Source of the DNA: Taxillus chinensis | Taxonomy: Eukaryota; Streptophyta; Magnoliopsida; Santalales; Loranthaceae | Length of the DNA stretch: 64,000 nucleotides | Reading direction: 5' to 3' | Assembly (NCBI GenBank): GCA_023512835.1 | Contig: CM042085.1 | Coordinates: forward strand, 2,761,989 to 2,825,988 | Shown: one piece after another, positions 1 through 14,969 of the stretch | How the letters are laid out: each line of letters opens with the position of its first letter | Numbering within the stretch: position 1 is the first letter of the stretch | Notes under the pieces: generated by a model | Database searches by the model: none | Told to the model about the DNA's origin: nothing | Seen by the model: only the letters and a program-made list of their open reading frames with translations | Translations under genes and position numbers: made by a program

Positions 1-652
1 TATATATATTCAAGATCCCAATTCTGCTACCAGAGTGGAGATTGCAAGTTGAATGTCCTTCAATATTGGGATAGCCATTTAGGAAATGTGATAAAATGAT
101 CATTCAAATTTTAAGTTTTATGTGTGGAACTACAGAAACAAGATTCCCCACTTCATTGATTTTATCTTCCAGTCCAATATGACAGATTGGCTTTTTTATG
201 AGAATTGTGTTATTTTCCTTTCCATATATTTTGTTGGGGATTTAATGGAACATTACTTGTATACACACTCGGGATGAATTCATGTCTTAACATCACAAGA
301 GAGGGGTGAGTTACTGATTAATTAATTAAGATTGTAATGCTTTAAGTGGTCAAATCCAACAGTGTTTAATCTCTGTAGAAGGTTTTTGACTCAAACAATC
401 ACTCAATTCACATGAAATTTGAGAAATATGAGCCACTACTCAATTGAGTCATTGCAATCTTGGGGAGTTATCCATCAAAGTCACTTCTCTGCTAAGATAA
501 TGTTAAACCGTTTACTGAGCAAGTCACACCTTTGGTGAGTTGGTCAGATGGTAGACTTTTTCTTTTTCTTATTTGGATTAAAATAGAGTAACTTTATCTC
601 TGTTTTTTTCTTCTTCTTTTCTTGGTTCTAATGTATCTGGTTGTCCTGTCAG
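1..652. other. Upstream region of the kinase gene, probably promoter and/or 5' UTR intron
   Basis: No coding sequence is seen here. The stretch is AT-rich and ends in a pyrimidine-rich tract followed by CAG at 650-652, which looks like a 3' splice site. The kinase leader may therefore begin in an exon left of the window, or inside this stretch, and be spliced to 653. This is inferred from sequence pattern only. Confidence 0.35.
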
Positions 653-869
653 TATAGGATGGAGCATCTTCGACTGTCTTGAAGCTTCCAGGCAGACGAC
701 CTTCCAATCAAAATTATCACAGATGGCTTTTCAGTTCTTGCTCTGCAATTCCTGTTCATAAAATTCACACAAACCTCAGAGCTTCCGTGGATAGTTTTAT
801 AGGGAGTTTCAAATTTATACTTTACCTCGTGAAATTATCAAATCATATCAAACTGGATAAGCAGGCATA
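653..869 (+). promoter_or_regulatory. Probable 5' leader of the kinase gene with two short uORFs
   Basis: If the acceptor at 650-652 is used, this is the leader of the kinase mRNA. It holds two short upstream ORFs, each with an ATG and a stop before the main start: 659-682 (7 codons plus stop) and 723-761 (12 codons plus stop). They could lower translation of the kinase. The uORFs are visible in the sequence; the leader boundaries and any effect are inference. Confidence 0.35.
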
Positions 870-3800
870 ATGGGTTCGTATTCCGATAACTGTGAAATTG
901 TTGAAGTGAAGGAAGAACTAAGTTCAGTTCAACATTCAGAAGTTCATCAAATAAATTCTTTATCGAGGATTGATGACAAAGTCCAGAAGCATGTGCTGAA
1001 GCTGGGTGGCAATGGATCTCTCGATGAAGACCTAAATAAGCTATTTTCAGTAATTAAGTTAAAAACTTCATTTGATGGATTGAGTCCTAATCATGCGGGT
1101 CCTTCCAAGAAGAATGCACAAAAGAAGCCAATGAGGACAGATTTGTCTCATTCATTAGGGATTGGGGTTTCGGAGCCAGTCACTTTAAAACAGGCTCTAA
1201 GAGGACTTTGCATTTCTCAGGCATCAGAAATGGCTGCTATGAAACGATTACCAAAGCTACCTAGAATTTCAGGTGTCTCAGATGCTGAAAAGACAAATAA
1301 TATGTCTAAATCAGTTTTAGTTGAACCCACTAATGCTGGTCTTTCACTAAATGGAGCTAAGAAGAATATAGTGGAAATTGCTATGGTGCCAGAAGAAAGT
1401 GCATCAAATTATTCTGAGAGGATTCCCCAACACCTTCTAGTGCCAAAGAAGAAGTTAGCGACCACAAGTGCACCCTCTTCTCCTGTTACCACAGCAAAAC
1501 TCCGGAATCTTATTAAATTGCCACAGGAGGCTGTTCATGCATCAATAGATATGGGTCCGACATTGAAGTCCATACTGGGAGAGAAAGAAAAAATTCGATC
1601 TGCACGTTGCCCATCTGTTCTTAAAGGGAATGATGCCATATTGGAGAGGGGTAATAATGTTTCTGGTTCGGCTAAGGTACCAAAAAAAGCATCAGCTTCC
1701 AAGCCAGTTGTGGGCCATGCATCAATGGATATGGATCAAATGTTGAAGTCCATACTTACAGAGAAAGAAAAAATTAGATCTGCAAATTCCCCATCTGTTA
1801 AAAGCATTGGTACCATATTGGAGACGGGTAACAATGTTCCTGGTTCACTCAAGCTACCAAACAAAGCATCTGCCTCAAAGCCAGTGCGGAAAAGCAGGCT
1901 GCAAGCTACCTCTTCTTCATCATGTTCAAGCAATGGCAATAAAGTAAGAAAAGCAACAAGGAATACTCATAGTTTGGACGCACCAGTCCTCAGGAACAAC
2001 AATTTTGTTACTAAGAAATCTAACGCCATTCCTAGCACTTCTGATGAAGATGGAACTAGTGATGCCCTGAATCCTAGTTCAAGTCAGATGATTTGCCAGA
2101 GGTGCCAGTGTACTTTAAAAAATGCAATGGTAGAATTTGATAAAAAATCCCCAGCATCGAACTGCTCAAGTTCTGCATTTGGCCCAGTTTCAGTGAAGTC
2201 TAATGTAAACAAAGCAGGCTTCACTTCCAGTAGCTGCAGCAGCAGCAGCAGCAGATCTGCTGTTGCAAAGTCCGACAAAAATGCCAAACCAAGAGAAAAG
2301 GGAGAATTGTCTCAGAGTTCAAAAAGTAGCCTTGGCGAGTACAGCAGCACCACTAGTATGAGTGAAGAAAGCAATCGAAGTCGGCTGAGTTGCAGCAACA
2401 GACCTCACATGTCCAAAAATGAGAGGTGGAAAGCCATTCAATTAATTCGATTGAAGCACCGAATCCTAGGGTTGGATCAATTCAACCTTATAAAGAAGCT
2501 TGGCTGTGGGGATATAGGTACTGTTTATCTGGCTGAGCTAATTGGCTCAAATAGCTTATTTGCTATAAAGGTGATGGATAATGCATATTTGGTAAGGAGA
2601 AAGAAAATGCCAAGGGCTGAAACTGAAAGAGAGATACTAAGAAATCTTGATCATCCTTTTCTCCCCACACTCTATGCACACTTCACATCAGATAACCTAT
2701 CATGTTTAGTTATGGAATATTGTCCAGGTGGAGATCTGCATGTCCTCAGGCAAAAGCAACCTGGCAGGAATTTTCCCGAACAAGCAGCAAGGTAGGGAGC
2801 TTAAATGATAAGCTGATTCATACGAGTGTGCACTTTATTTTCAACACTCAATCAGATGGATTTTGTTCCATCAAACACCTAAAAAGTAGAAACAAAAGAT
2901 GAATAAAACATATATTATTAAACTTGGCTTTGGCATGAAATCCACATTCTAACACAGTTTTCATCTTACGGATTTTGAGTTTATGAAATGGGCATTATGT
3001 TAGTGGTGTCATTCGAATTTATGTTAGCCCCATTTGTTGTTTTCTGGGATCTAGTTATGTCAAACTAGCATCTAGAGGGCCAGTATGGTGGTGTTTATAC
3101 ACCTGGGCAGATTTGGGGCCAAATATTTTGAAACAGTATAAATGATTTTTTAATTAGATAAGTGAGAAATGGCACAGTAAACTCTGATGCATACTCTTGC
3201 ATCTTCCTTTTTAGTTGAAGGAAGAATACAATAAACACATGAAACATTAAACAGTGTCCTTGGAAGATGATATGTAGTCTATGTGCATGCCCTTATGTTA
3301 TGGTCACCACTGCACCTTTGAGTGTCATCATTGATTCCGAAACAACCACCATCACCATCACAACGGCCTTGGCTCATATAATGATTCCCACTGCATTGGT
3401 TAGACGATCACCAATAGACTTGCTGATCACTACAATTTATTTATTTTTTGAAATACATCGTTTTGATTTTTTTTCTTGCCTCAAGACACAGGCTAGTGTC
3501 CTATTATTTTCATTTGTTGCAGGAAATCCTTGATGTGGTGGAATAAACTCAATTCATCTCAAAGTCTTAAACTCTAAGCTTCTTTCATTGATAGCACAAA
3601 TTTTCTTTTATTATGTCGTATGTTGGTTTGATCATTTAGGACGTTGGTCAATGGACGCACCTGGGTGGAGAAAATTAATATTGAATAAGGTAACAAATTG
3701 AGAGAAAAATAAAAAATGACCTAGGTGGATGTAGTAACAAGATATGAAATTATTATATTTCGAAGAAGATTAGTGGCCGATAGAAATGTTAGAAAGAAAA

Positions 3801-5073
3801 GAATAAGTGTATTAAATTAAATATAATTTTTTTTTGTCCTAATTCATAGAGCAAACTACACATTATTGAGATTAGATTGGTTGGTTTGGTTTATACGGTA
3901 CTATCTAATGCCATACTATGTGGCCCTTATATCATTTCTTTTAAATTGAACTGATTTCTGGATGCCTCTTTTCCAATTGATTGTCACTTACGTTACTTGT
4001 TTTGCTTCATTCCTTACTTGTACTTCTTGTCAAGCTCCAAGTGAATCTATATTCTGGCAATACAACTTAATATAAATTTGACTTGTTGCACATATATTCA
4101 AAGGATGCTTCATTTTCGTTTGTATGGCTATAGTAATGGTTTTGCATTTTATTGACCATAATTGACTTGATTTATTTGTTTACTCAATCACCCATAATCC
4201 AAAATAGTATAATGACGTTGCATGTGCAGGTTTTATGCTGCTGAAGTGCTTCTTGCGCTGGAGTACTTACACATGCTTGGAGTTGTGTACCGTGATTTGA
4301 AACCAGAGAACATTCTGGTCCGAGAAGATGGTCACATAATGCTCACGGATTTTGATCTGTCACTTAGATGCACTGTGTCTCCTACCCTGCTTAAATCATC
4401 TTCGTCCTTGGAACCAACAAAGATAATATTGGGTCCATGCACAGGATCAAACTGTATTGACCCTTTTTGCATTGAACCTTCTTGTAAAGTCCCATGCTTC
4501 AGTCCCAGGTTCCATCCTGGTGCTGCATCTACACGAAAGCCAAAAAGTGAAAATGCAGCCCAGGTAAGAACATTGCCTCAGCTTGTCGTGGAACCGACTA
4601 GTGCACGTTCCAATTCTTTTGTTGGAACGCACGAATACCTTGCTCCAGAGATTATAAAAGGCGAGGGCCACGGGAGTGCTGTGGATTGGTGGACATTTGG
4701 GATATTTCTTTACGAGCTTCTATATGGTAGGACACCCTTTAAAGGTTCTGGAAATGAAGAAACATTATCCAATGTGGTGTTCGAGAGCCTCAAGTTCCCA
4801 GGCAATCCTCTTGTGAGTTTCCAGGCAAGGGATCTCATTAAAGGGCTATTGTTGAAGGACCCAGAGAGTCGGTTGGGGTCACAGAGAGGGGCTGCGGAAA
4901 TCAAACAGCACCCTTTCTTTGAGGGTCTGAATTGGGCATTAATCCGATGTACTGTTCCTCCCGAAATTCCCGAGCAATGTGATTTTAGTGTCATTCACAC
5001 GTCCTCTCAGCAACGGAGCAAATATCTAGAGTACAGACCGACGGGAGATCCCCTGGAGTTCGAGCTGTTTTAG
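870..5073 (+). CDS. KIPK: AGCVIII protein kinase, KIPK / D6PK-like
   Basis: A serine/threonine kinase of the plant AGCVIII class. Family members such as KIPK and D6PK act at the plasma membrane and cytoskeleton and phosphorylate, among others, PIN auxin carriers. Exons are 870-2791 and 4230-5073, split inside an Arg codon, giving 921 aa. Residues 1 to about 535 are a long Ser/Lys-rich, low-complexity extension typical of KIPK-type members (Arabidopsis KIPK is of similar length). The kinase domain starts near F538. It has P-loop GCGDIG (545-550), the AIK lysine K567, YRDLKPEN with catalytic D663, DFD (681-683) in place of DFG, which is the AGCVIII hallmark, a Cys-rich insertion, and GTHEYLAPE around 773-781. 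The C-terminus FELF fits the FxxF PDK1-docking motif. Residues 223-282 are duplicated at 283-338. The assignment to the KIPK subgroup rests on the long N-terminus. Confidence 0.93.
1536..1890 (+). repeat. In-frame tandem duplication of about 180 bp inside the kinase N-terminus
   Basis: Two adjacent in-frame copies with a 180-bp (60-codon) period run from 1536 and from 1716. Both encode HAS(I/M)[25 protein letters not shown] and KASASKPV in the same order. The copies differ at scattered positions, so this is not a recent assembly duplication. Confidence 0.85.
2792..4229 (+). other. Intron of the kinase gene
   Basis: A 1438-bp AT-rich intron with donor GTAGGG and acceptor TGTGCAG. It interrupts the kinase domain between the EYCPGGDLH and FYAAEV segments. 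The short ORFs inside show no recognisable protein. Confidence 0.9.
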
Positions 5074-8034
5074 GTAATGCTCTCTAGTCTACTTTTCGGG
5101 AGAGTAGTGGTCATTTCTGGGCATGTCTTCCTGCTGTAATTACCTTTGTCATTCATTATGTAAATTTGGCGGCTGAGATTACATTTGGTTCCAGAAATTT
5201 CATGCCGTAGCTGAGGTTTTGGCGTTCACGATTTAACCGTGAATGTTATAGAAATTTAAGTTTCTTTTTTAGAAACCCCAATTAGAAATAGGAATGTTGT
5301 AGAAATGTCAACTACTGACATGCAAATGAAGACTGAAATGAGAAAATATGGACAACCATTATTAGATCAAAATTATTGCAAAAAATCATTAATGGCAGGC
5401 TATCTCTGGTGCATCCTCGTTAGAACTAGAATTACAATAAACTGAGAACCAAAAGTCTGTATGCCCATCTTGGTCTGGTATAATGTTGCATGCTTGTATG
5501 CTTTCACGTTGCATGATTGTATGTTTGCCTGGAAGAATATTAGAAATCTTTATCGTTTTAAAGCAATTGTAATTTTAATATTAGGAATCTAGATTGTAAT
5601 TTAATATACAACAAAATGGTAGCTAGTATTATTTCACCAATCAGATTAATCTCCACTGTTCATTTGGGCGAAAGATTAATTAATATGAACGGTAATTAAT
5701 CTTATTTTATTTTCATTCCCTTTCAAAAATATTTTTAGTCTTTGAGATAGTCGAGTTTAATTTTTTTAAAAATAATATGTGTTCGTAGTATCGTTATGAA
5801 GTTGATTGACGTAGATGGTCATGATTTATTTGTATTTTTTTCTTCGATAATCTTATATACATATATATAAGATTATATACATGTACTGTTATATTGTTAT
5901 GATTATGTAGCGATTGTACACAATTCAGTTGATATGTAACATTATTATTTTTTACTTGAAACGTAGTAACTTTAGATGCACAAGTAGTTGGCAGAAATAA
6001 TCCTAATAATTGTTGTCATTTATGATCTAGTCGTGGTGGCTGAGATTAGTTATGGTTACAGCAGGTTAATAACTACTAGCCGAGGGTTGGGATATTCATG
6101 ATTCAACAATGACTGCCATGATGCAGGAGGCAGAAATCACATGCAAGCCTTCAGCCAAAAATCGATATCAAAACATTTCTAAGAAATGAGAATTCATGGG
6201 TAGCCATTAGTCATTATTAGAACCAAACCATTGAAAAACAATCCAGATAAATCAGAGGTGTATGGTGATTTTTTATATGTATATATAAATCTTAAACAAA
6301 CATTAAAAAAAGTTAAAGATTTTAATAAATGTTTATCATTTTTTAAAAAGGATAAGATTTGAATTACAATCGAGAAAAAGAAAATCACTACACAAGTTTG
6401 ATTCAACCGAATGAAAAGGAGAGGCTTCAAAATTTATAAACCAAGTGTACATAAAAGGATAGATTTATCTAGCCATTCTTTGGCAAGTGGCTTGATACCG
6501 ACATATACAAATTCAATTTGGATATACTTGAAATTGTTAGTTTTATGTTGCTGAATAGATTTCAGATAAAAGGATTTAAATATATTCAAATGGTTTAGTA
6601 ATTTGAATGTTATGTTCAATAAAATTAGTTTTAAATCGAGAAAACAAAGAATGTCTAAATTAATTTGATATCATATCATAAGTTAACTAATTTAAATTTT
6701 ATTTTTAAAAAATAATAATCAATAGAGTATTACTAATTTTACATTAATAAATTAGAATTTAATTTTACATCGTATTGCCTCAATTTATCAATCTTTTAAA
6801 ATTGGGAAATACATCTTGTAGTTACCCGCTGACGCTGACGTGACATGGAACCACTAAAAAGCAGTGGTAAAACATAATAATTTCAATTTCACGTGGCCAA
6901 ATGAAACTAATTTTAAGTCATTAAATTATTAGTCAGATTTTATTAACTACTTGGAGCTCAAAGTCACAAAAATATTTATTACTCACCCCTTGACTCATGA
7001 CCGATTTAATTGTGGAGCCAATCAAAGTTAAATTAATATATAAATTAGGACTTTTGGAGTGATCACCAGCCGATCAGTTTGTATATAAATTTTAAATTAA
7101 ATTAAAAATATTTTATTATTAAAAAAATCAAATTAAAACTAACTAATAAAGGTTTAAAACTATCGGTTCTTGATTTGGTTATGACGTTGGTCCAATTAAA
7201 TCGATTTGAATTAATTTTTAAATTTTAATAATAAATTTTTAAAAAATATATTCATCTCAAACATCATCATCAATCAACTTTTAAGAAACCAACCAAAAAA
7301 TCTAGAAACATTAAACATTCAGCTAAAAAATGAAATATTAAATTCAAATTTGAAATGTCATTGCCTAAAAATTCAATAAATAAAATATGAAACAGGAGAA
7401 ATATTATCAAATTCAAACCTTCCAATAATAATATCATCGGCTCAACATTCAAAATCATAAATCGATCAAATAATATTAATTTTTTTTAAAATAAAAATCA
7501 AATAAATTAATCTTATTTTAAAATTTATTTTTTTCAATCCAATTAATTCAGTTTTATTCGGTTCTTCTTGATCACTCTTATGTAAACAGAAAAGGTTTTA
7601 AAAAAAAAAAACTAACAAACAAATCATTGAAATATCCGAAAAAACAACAAGAAAATGAAAGACGGTCCTTTCTGACTTTTCCTGATAGAGACTCGTACCT
7701 CCTTCGAAAGGTCCACTGTTCCATTGCGAATTCATTACTTTAAGTTTCTTTTATTACGGTACAATGCGACAAGACTGTATGGAAGCACGAGTTCGTTGGT
7801 TGCTTTCATGGACCCTGTATTAATTACATTCACCAAACTCGAAGGCGACGTTGGTTGTAGATTCATTTAAAAGGTTTAATAAATTAATGTAAATATTAGC
7901 TATAAATTATATTTAAAATTTATATTTTATTAAATTTAATTAATCCGTAACTAACTTCAAGTTTAGACTCGATCGTACCTCTTCACCACCGGTCTCAGGC
8001 CCCCGGGGTGTTGGCTTGGTAGGAGGTTTAGGTA
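5074..8034. other. AT-rich intergenic region downstream of the kinase
   Basis: It contains the 3' UTR of the kinase and then about 2.9 kb of AT-rich DNA with short homopolymers. No gene or clear repeat was recognised. ORFs of 60-80 codons on the minus strand have no protein-like composition. Confidence 0.5.
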
Positions 8035-10137
<2,103 letters not shown>

Positions 10138-10545
10138 TTTTTGTTTTTTCAATAAATAGATTTTAATTTTTTCAAAAGCCCACAGCCATGCATTGTCGTC
10201 TCGTCTCACCCTCCCCCCCACATCACGGCCACCCCAATCGATCAGCCGACGCAGGCCTCGGACCTCCAACGTCCGCCTCAGCCACCTCGGACTTGCCTGA
10301 TTTTAGATTTGACATTCTTCATTCTTTCGCTGACAGGGAATGATCACCGACGGCGAGGGTGGCAAGATCCATGTCATGCGGTGGCAGCGCCCTTGGTCTC
10401 TAGTAGGTGTGGCAGTGCCATCCTCTTCTTGTGCTGGCAGCAGAGACTGGTTTCACCAGCCCATGCTGTGAGCAAGGACACTGGAGAGGTCACTGGTGCA
10501 AGAATATTTTATGAAAAAAGTTTATTATTTTATTTTAAAATATAA
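10138..10545. other. GC-richer unidentified segment next to the poly-G island
   Basis: About 10190-10505 is clearly richer in GC than the surrounding DNA. On the + strand one frame reads ATSDLPDF, then DILHSFADRE, then a stop, and then PTARVARSMSCGG, which looks like a decayed coding fragment. I do not recognise the source protein. It may be a gene remnant or unique sequence bordering a misassembled gap. Confidence 0.25.
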
Positions 10546-12897
10546 CTTAGCTAATAAAATTAATTGACCAAATTTAATCCGTCATTTAATCAAAAGTTAA
10601 ATACACATTTAACTAAATAATAATAATTATTCGGTCATCTATTATTATCCAAATTTAATTAATAATTATTCTGTTGTATATATAGCTTTTACGTGTTTGG
10701 AAATATTCCGGTTGTAAATCCAACTACTTCTTTTTGAATTTTTTTAAAAAATATATATCAAAATAGTGTAATTTTTAAATAAAAAAAATAACAAAACAAT
10801 ATAATTTTAATTACGGTATCGTTACAACAATCCTGATTCTTGGCGGCTTTGCTGGGTGAGAACATGTGTCTGTGACTTTGGGCAGCCCCCAAAACGGGGA
10901 AACTCGAATGTGATTTTGTTGTCGTTCGTGATCGTACGAGAATTAGCGAAACGTGCAAAACTCTCAACCTATTATTCATCCTTCATAGCCAGAAATAAAA
11001 TAATTAATTAATATCTCTTTAAATTTATATGATGCATAATTTAATTTAAATTTTTTATTCAAATAAAAATAAATTTAAGTCAATTGTTATACCAGTAATT
11101 TTAAACAAAAGGAAAAAACAAAATTCAATTCATACTATCACATAATCCGACGACAGATATAAACTTACTAAATATAAAAATAAATAAATATCTAAACCTA
11201 GCTATATATGTTCATCTTCCAAGTCGTCTATCATTAAAAGCCGCTGCTGCCATCGCTCTCTGTTCCTACTCGCGGTGGTGACCGATTCTCTCTTCGACAC
11301 AAGTACATTAAATTAATTAAACACACTGTTTTCTTTTTTTCTTTTTATTTTTTTAAAGATGTTTTGTCACCAAGCTGACTAAAATTAGTACAATAGACCG
11401 TTGCTTGCTCCAAATAGTACACGAACATAAATTCTGTCACTTTACTTCCTTGCATCACGGCTCCTTTTTTAGGTAAGCATGTTGTAAATACGGTGGATGC
11501 ACACAGTTCGTCTACTTTTATTACGTTCAGCGGCTCATTCGGATCGATAAACTTAATTCATACTAGCACCGATTCTGATTCAATTTCGAATTAACTTAAT
11601 AAAATTCTGATAGTTCAAAAAAGTAAAAATAACTTAATAAAACTTTAAAGTTTATTAAATAAATGTCAAAAGTGTTTTTCTAAATAAAGATCTTTCTAGA
11701 AGATAACAACTATTCGGTTTCTTAGAACCAAAGGCTGAGTGTAAAACGTATAAGTAATCGGAAAAAAATATTGTGTGAGTGCTTGGTAATGATACTTTAT
11801 ATATCAAAATTCTTATAGGAGAATAAATTTACAAAAGAGACTATTGAGTATGTGAATAATGTTATATTTGAATTAATTGATCCAAGTCTTTGTAAAAAGT
11901 ACTTAAAGTTTATATAAAGTAAATTTGAGATAATTAAGATGCAAGAATCAAAGATGCAACACCGCATATATATATATATAGTTAAAGCTACTCAATATTG
12001 GAGTGCTTCTATATATGTAACTGCTCTAAATATATTGTCAAGTAATATAATATTTTTTATATGACATAATATTTACCTCATATTATCGTTCAATTATGAA
12101 TCTGATTAATTTATCAAGTAGTTCATATACTAATTTTAGGAGAGAGAGAAATTAAACTTACAGTCCTATATATTGTTTTTTTTTAATTTAAAAACTAAGG
12201 GAGATGTAGCAGCTGGAGTTTTTTTTTTTTTTTAAATATTGTGTGTTTAATTAGTGTTTCTAACTTATCCGTACACTGTGATGAACCGGGCGCATCCTAC
12301 AATCTCCCCAACAGAAGCCTACTTTTAGGCCAAATTAAATACCAAAATCTGTACCGTGCGTAGCATGCCAAAAACATGATATATATATATATATATATAG
12401 AGCGGTGGCCGCTGTGTAGAGTCACAAGTCAGTCGGAGTATACCACCACCTCAGAAAATTCCAAGAAAATGTTATTGCAAAGTCACAGTTCGCCAACGCC
12501 CAACCTCGAAGCAAACAAACGTCATCACTGTCTCTCTGAGGTTGGATAAGCAAGCATTAAATTTGAATCCTCATTTCTATTTTTATTTTTAAAATATTAT
12601 AATAATTTTAAATAAAAAAATAAAAAAAAGAGAGATTATTTTAATATTTGATCTAAATTAATATTATAGATCAAATCAAACCAATCGTCTGTTTGGTCGA
12701 TGCCTCCAACTAAATGCAGTTGATTCAAATTGTACATTGGGAAGTTGGGCGACCAAAACCATACATGGCGTTGCGAAGTTGGGTGAAATTGATCTTTGTG
12801 GTGCAATCATATTAATTGCAAATTGGATGTTTTTTTTACAATATTTTGAACGTATGACGTAATTAAAGCGACTATGCTACAATTGCATCAATGCAGT
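10546..12897. other. AT-rich intergenic region
   Basis: No gene was recognised. It contains short AT microsatellites at about 11967-11981 and 12378-12399, and long A/T runs. Confidence 0.5.
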
Positions 12898-13043
12898 GGT
12901 GAGGTTTATATACAACTATTTTTGTTTTGTTTTGGTTCTCTTGTGTATCATAATCATAATTAATTCTCAGGGTGAGGTTTATATACAGCTTTTTTTTTTT
13001 TGTTTTCGTTCTCTTGTGCATCATAATCATAATTAATTCTCAG
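12898..13043 (+). repeat. Tandem duplication, two 73-bp units
   Basis: Units 12898-12970 and 12971-13043 share GGTGAGGTTTATATACA, a T-rich stretch, TCTCTTGTG and CATAATCATAATTAATTCTC. They differ by a few bases and by the T-run structure. The first bases of a third unit follow at 13044. Confidence 0.85.
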
Positions 13044-13886
13044 GGTGCGTTACAGTTATGCATGAACAGGCATTTGATATTATAATATTATTTTAAAAAA
13101 TAAAATTATTTTTAAAAAACAATAAATCTAATAAAATTAAAATTATTTTAAATAATACAAATTCATCTCCATTATTTTTCAAACTAAGGAAATTTTTATT
13201 AGTAATGAAAATGGAATTGAAAATCTCTCCGGCTATGCACCATGGGGCCTGGGGCCTTCGTTCAAGTTTTTTTCTTCTTCGCATCTCAACGGTCATCATT
13301 TTTTAAAAAAAAAGTCATTCAACTTTGTGGCCGTCAATTTTTGGATGACAAACGAATGCTGATGTGATATGACCTCCGAGGAAGCGTCATATCGTCCTAT
13401 TCCTCACAAAACATCCTATTTGAAATTTCTACAGATCAGCAAATGATTCTTAAAAATAATATTTATTTATTTATTTATTGTTGAAAACATCTGTTTTTTA
13501 TTTAAAATTATTTTTTATTATTTTTATCTTTTCTATACTTTATTACATGGACTGTCCTATTTTATTATATTTTTCTGATTTTTATACTCTTTTTTAAAAA
13601 ATATTTTTTCCCTAAAAAGAATTATTTTTCAAATTTATAATTCACACTTTTAATTTCAATAAAGTAAAAAATGATTAAATCAAAATACAAAAACTAAAAA
13701 CATAAAAGAGAGCATGGGTGGACATAGCATAAGACTTATTAAAACTTAAAAGAGAGCAAATAAAAGAGAGCCAGAGTGGGCAAATTAAATGTTCTCTGGA
13801 CTTATAGTATAATATTATTACTAATTAATCTATAATTAACGGGTCCATAAAAATTTAATATAAACAAACTTATTTGGAAATATTAA

Positions 13887-14052
13887 GGCCATGTTTGTTT
13901 TACCTGTATTATTTTTAAAAATACAATTATTTTTAAAAATTATGAGTTTAAATGAATTTACAACACTCATAAATACTAAAAAAAATCACCAAGCCATAAT
14001 TTTTAAAAACAATAATGTTTTCAAAAATAATACACTCAAACCAAACGGACCC
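13887..14052. mobile_element. MITE-like element with long terminal inverted repeats
   Basis: About 166 bp. The left end, starting GGCCATGTTTGTTTTACCTG and running about 58 bp to ATTTTTAAAAATTATG, matches the reverse complement of the right end, which starts GGGTCCGTTTGGTTTGAGTG. Nearly the whole element can fold into one hairpin. No clear target-site duplication was seen, so the exact ends and superfamily are uncertain. Confidence 0.6.
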
Positions 14053-14331
14053 TTTTGAAACCTAAAAGAATTTATAATGATTAATAAAAATATGATATAT
14101 CAATTAATTTATTTACTATTAATTTTATAAATTACAGCTAACATAGTAAACAAAACATTATCTACTATGAAGACGATCAATAATCAATTGTGTGATCGGA
14201 TGAATGATAAATGAATGAATGATAGTTGATTATTTACAGATAAATATATTTTTCAGAATATTAATAATAAATTGATTCTTGTAAATTTATTTTAAATGAA
14301 GAAATAAAATAAAATAAAAGTACGATTATTA

Positions 14332-14709
14332 GAGCATCCACTATAGACTCTCTATATGTATTTTTTTTGTTAATTTGAATAACTAGTTTAACAAAAATAC
14401 CTTACAACTACACTTTTCAAACTCTCTATTCTAACAAAAAATTTAATAAAATGAATAGTAACTCTTTAAATTTAACCAAATACTATTCACTCTCTATTTA
14501 TTAAAATATTATATTTTCTCTCACCATATTTATTTTTCTATTTCTTTTTTCTCTTTCCACATTTACTTTTCCATTTAAAAGAATAAATAAATATTTAAAA
14601 AGTAATATTTTAATTGATCAAATGGTTAAAATAGAAAAACTAAAAAGTGTGATTGAGTTGTTAAAATAAAAAAAATATATTTTTAGTTATTTGAAAGAGT
14701 CAAATGCTC
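14332..14709. mobile_element. Tourist-like MITE candidate with TTA target duplication
   Basis: It starts GAGCATCCACTATAGACTCT, and the right end read in reverse is GAGCATTTGACTCT. A TTA trinucleotide directly flanks both sides (14329-14331 and 14710-14712). The 378-bp AT-rich interior has no ORF. TTA/TAA duplications plus short inverted ends are typical of PIF/Harbinger-derived MITEs. Confidence 0.55.
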
Positions 14710-14762
14710 TTAAAGTAATTATATGCATGATAAATTAACTCTTTATACAAATTTCAAAAGTT

Positions 14763-14969
14763 AATGATATTAAGTATTATATGTTCAGATTGGTGGATAG
14801 TGTCAAACTTCGATTGGCCTGTGATGATTCCGGGAGATCTAATATTTATTTCCGCTCGAAGGAGTTGATTGATGCAATAATTAATGTATTAGACCTACCC
14901 ATGACGTGTGTGTCTGCTTATGAATATGGATTGATTGACCCTGAGCGGACCATTAAAGGGATTTATTAA
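14763..14969 (+). pseudogene. Unidentified coding-like fragment
   Basis: An open frame of about 62 codons (ATG at 14781, stop at 14967-14969) in DNA of more balanced composition than the surroundings. It reads smoothly, with stretches such as VDSVKLRLACDDSG and DPERTIKGIY, and has no low-complexity bias. I do not recognise the family. It could be a captured exon, a transposon remnant or chance. No promoter or splice context is evident. Confidence 0.25.

Noticed and set aside
679..870. 63-codon frame ending at the kinase ATG
   Set aside because: It lacks an ATG, has no family resemblance and lies in the probable leader.
3267..3533. 88-codon frame in the kinase intron as an exon
   Set aside because: Thr/Ile-rich with no motif, and the flanking kinase exons join perfectly without it.
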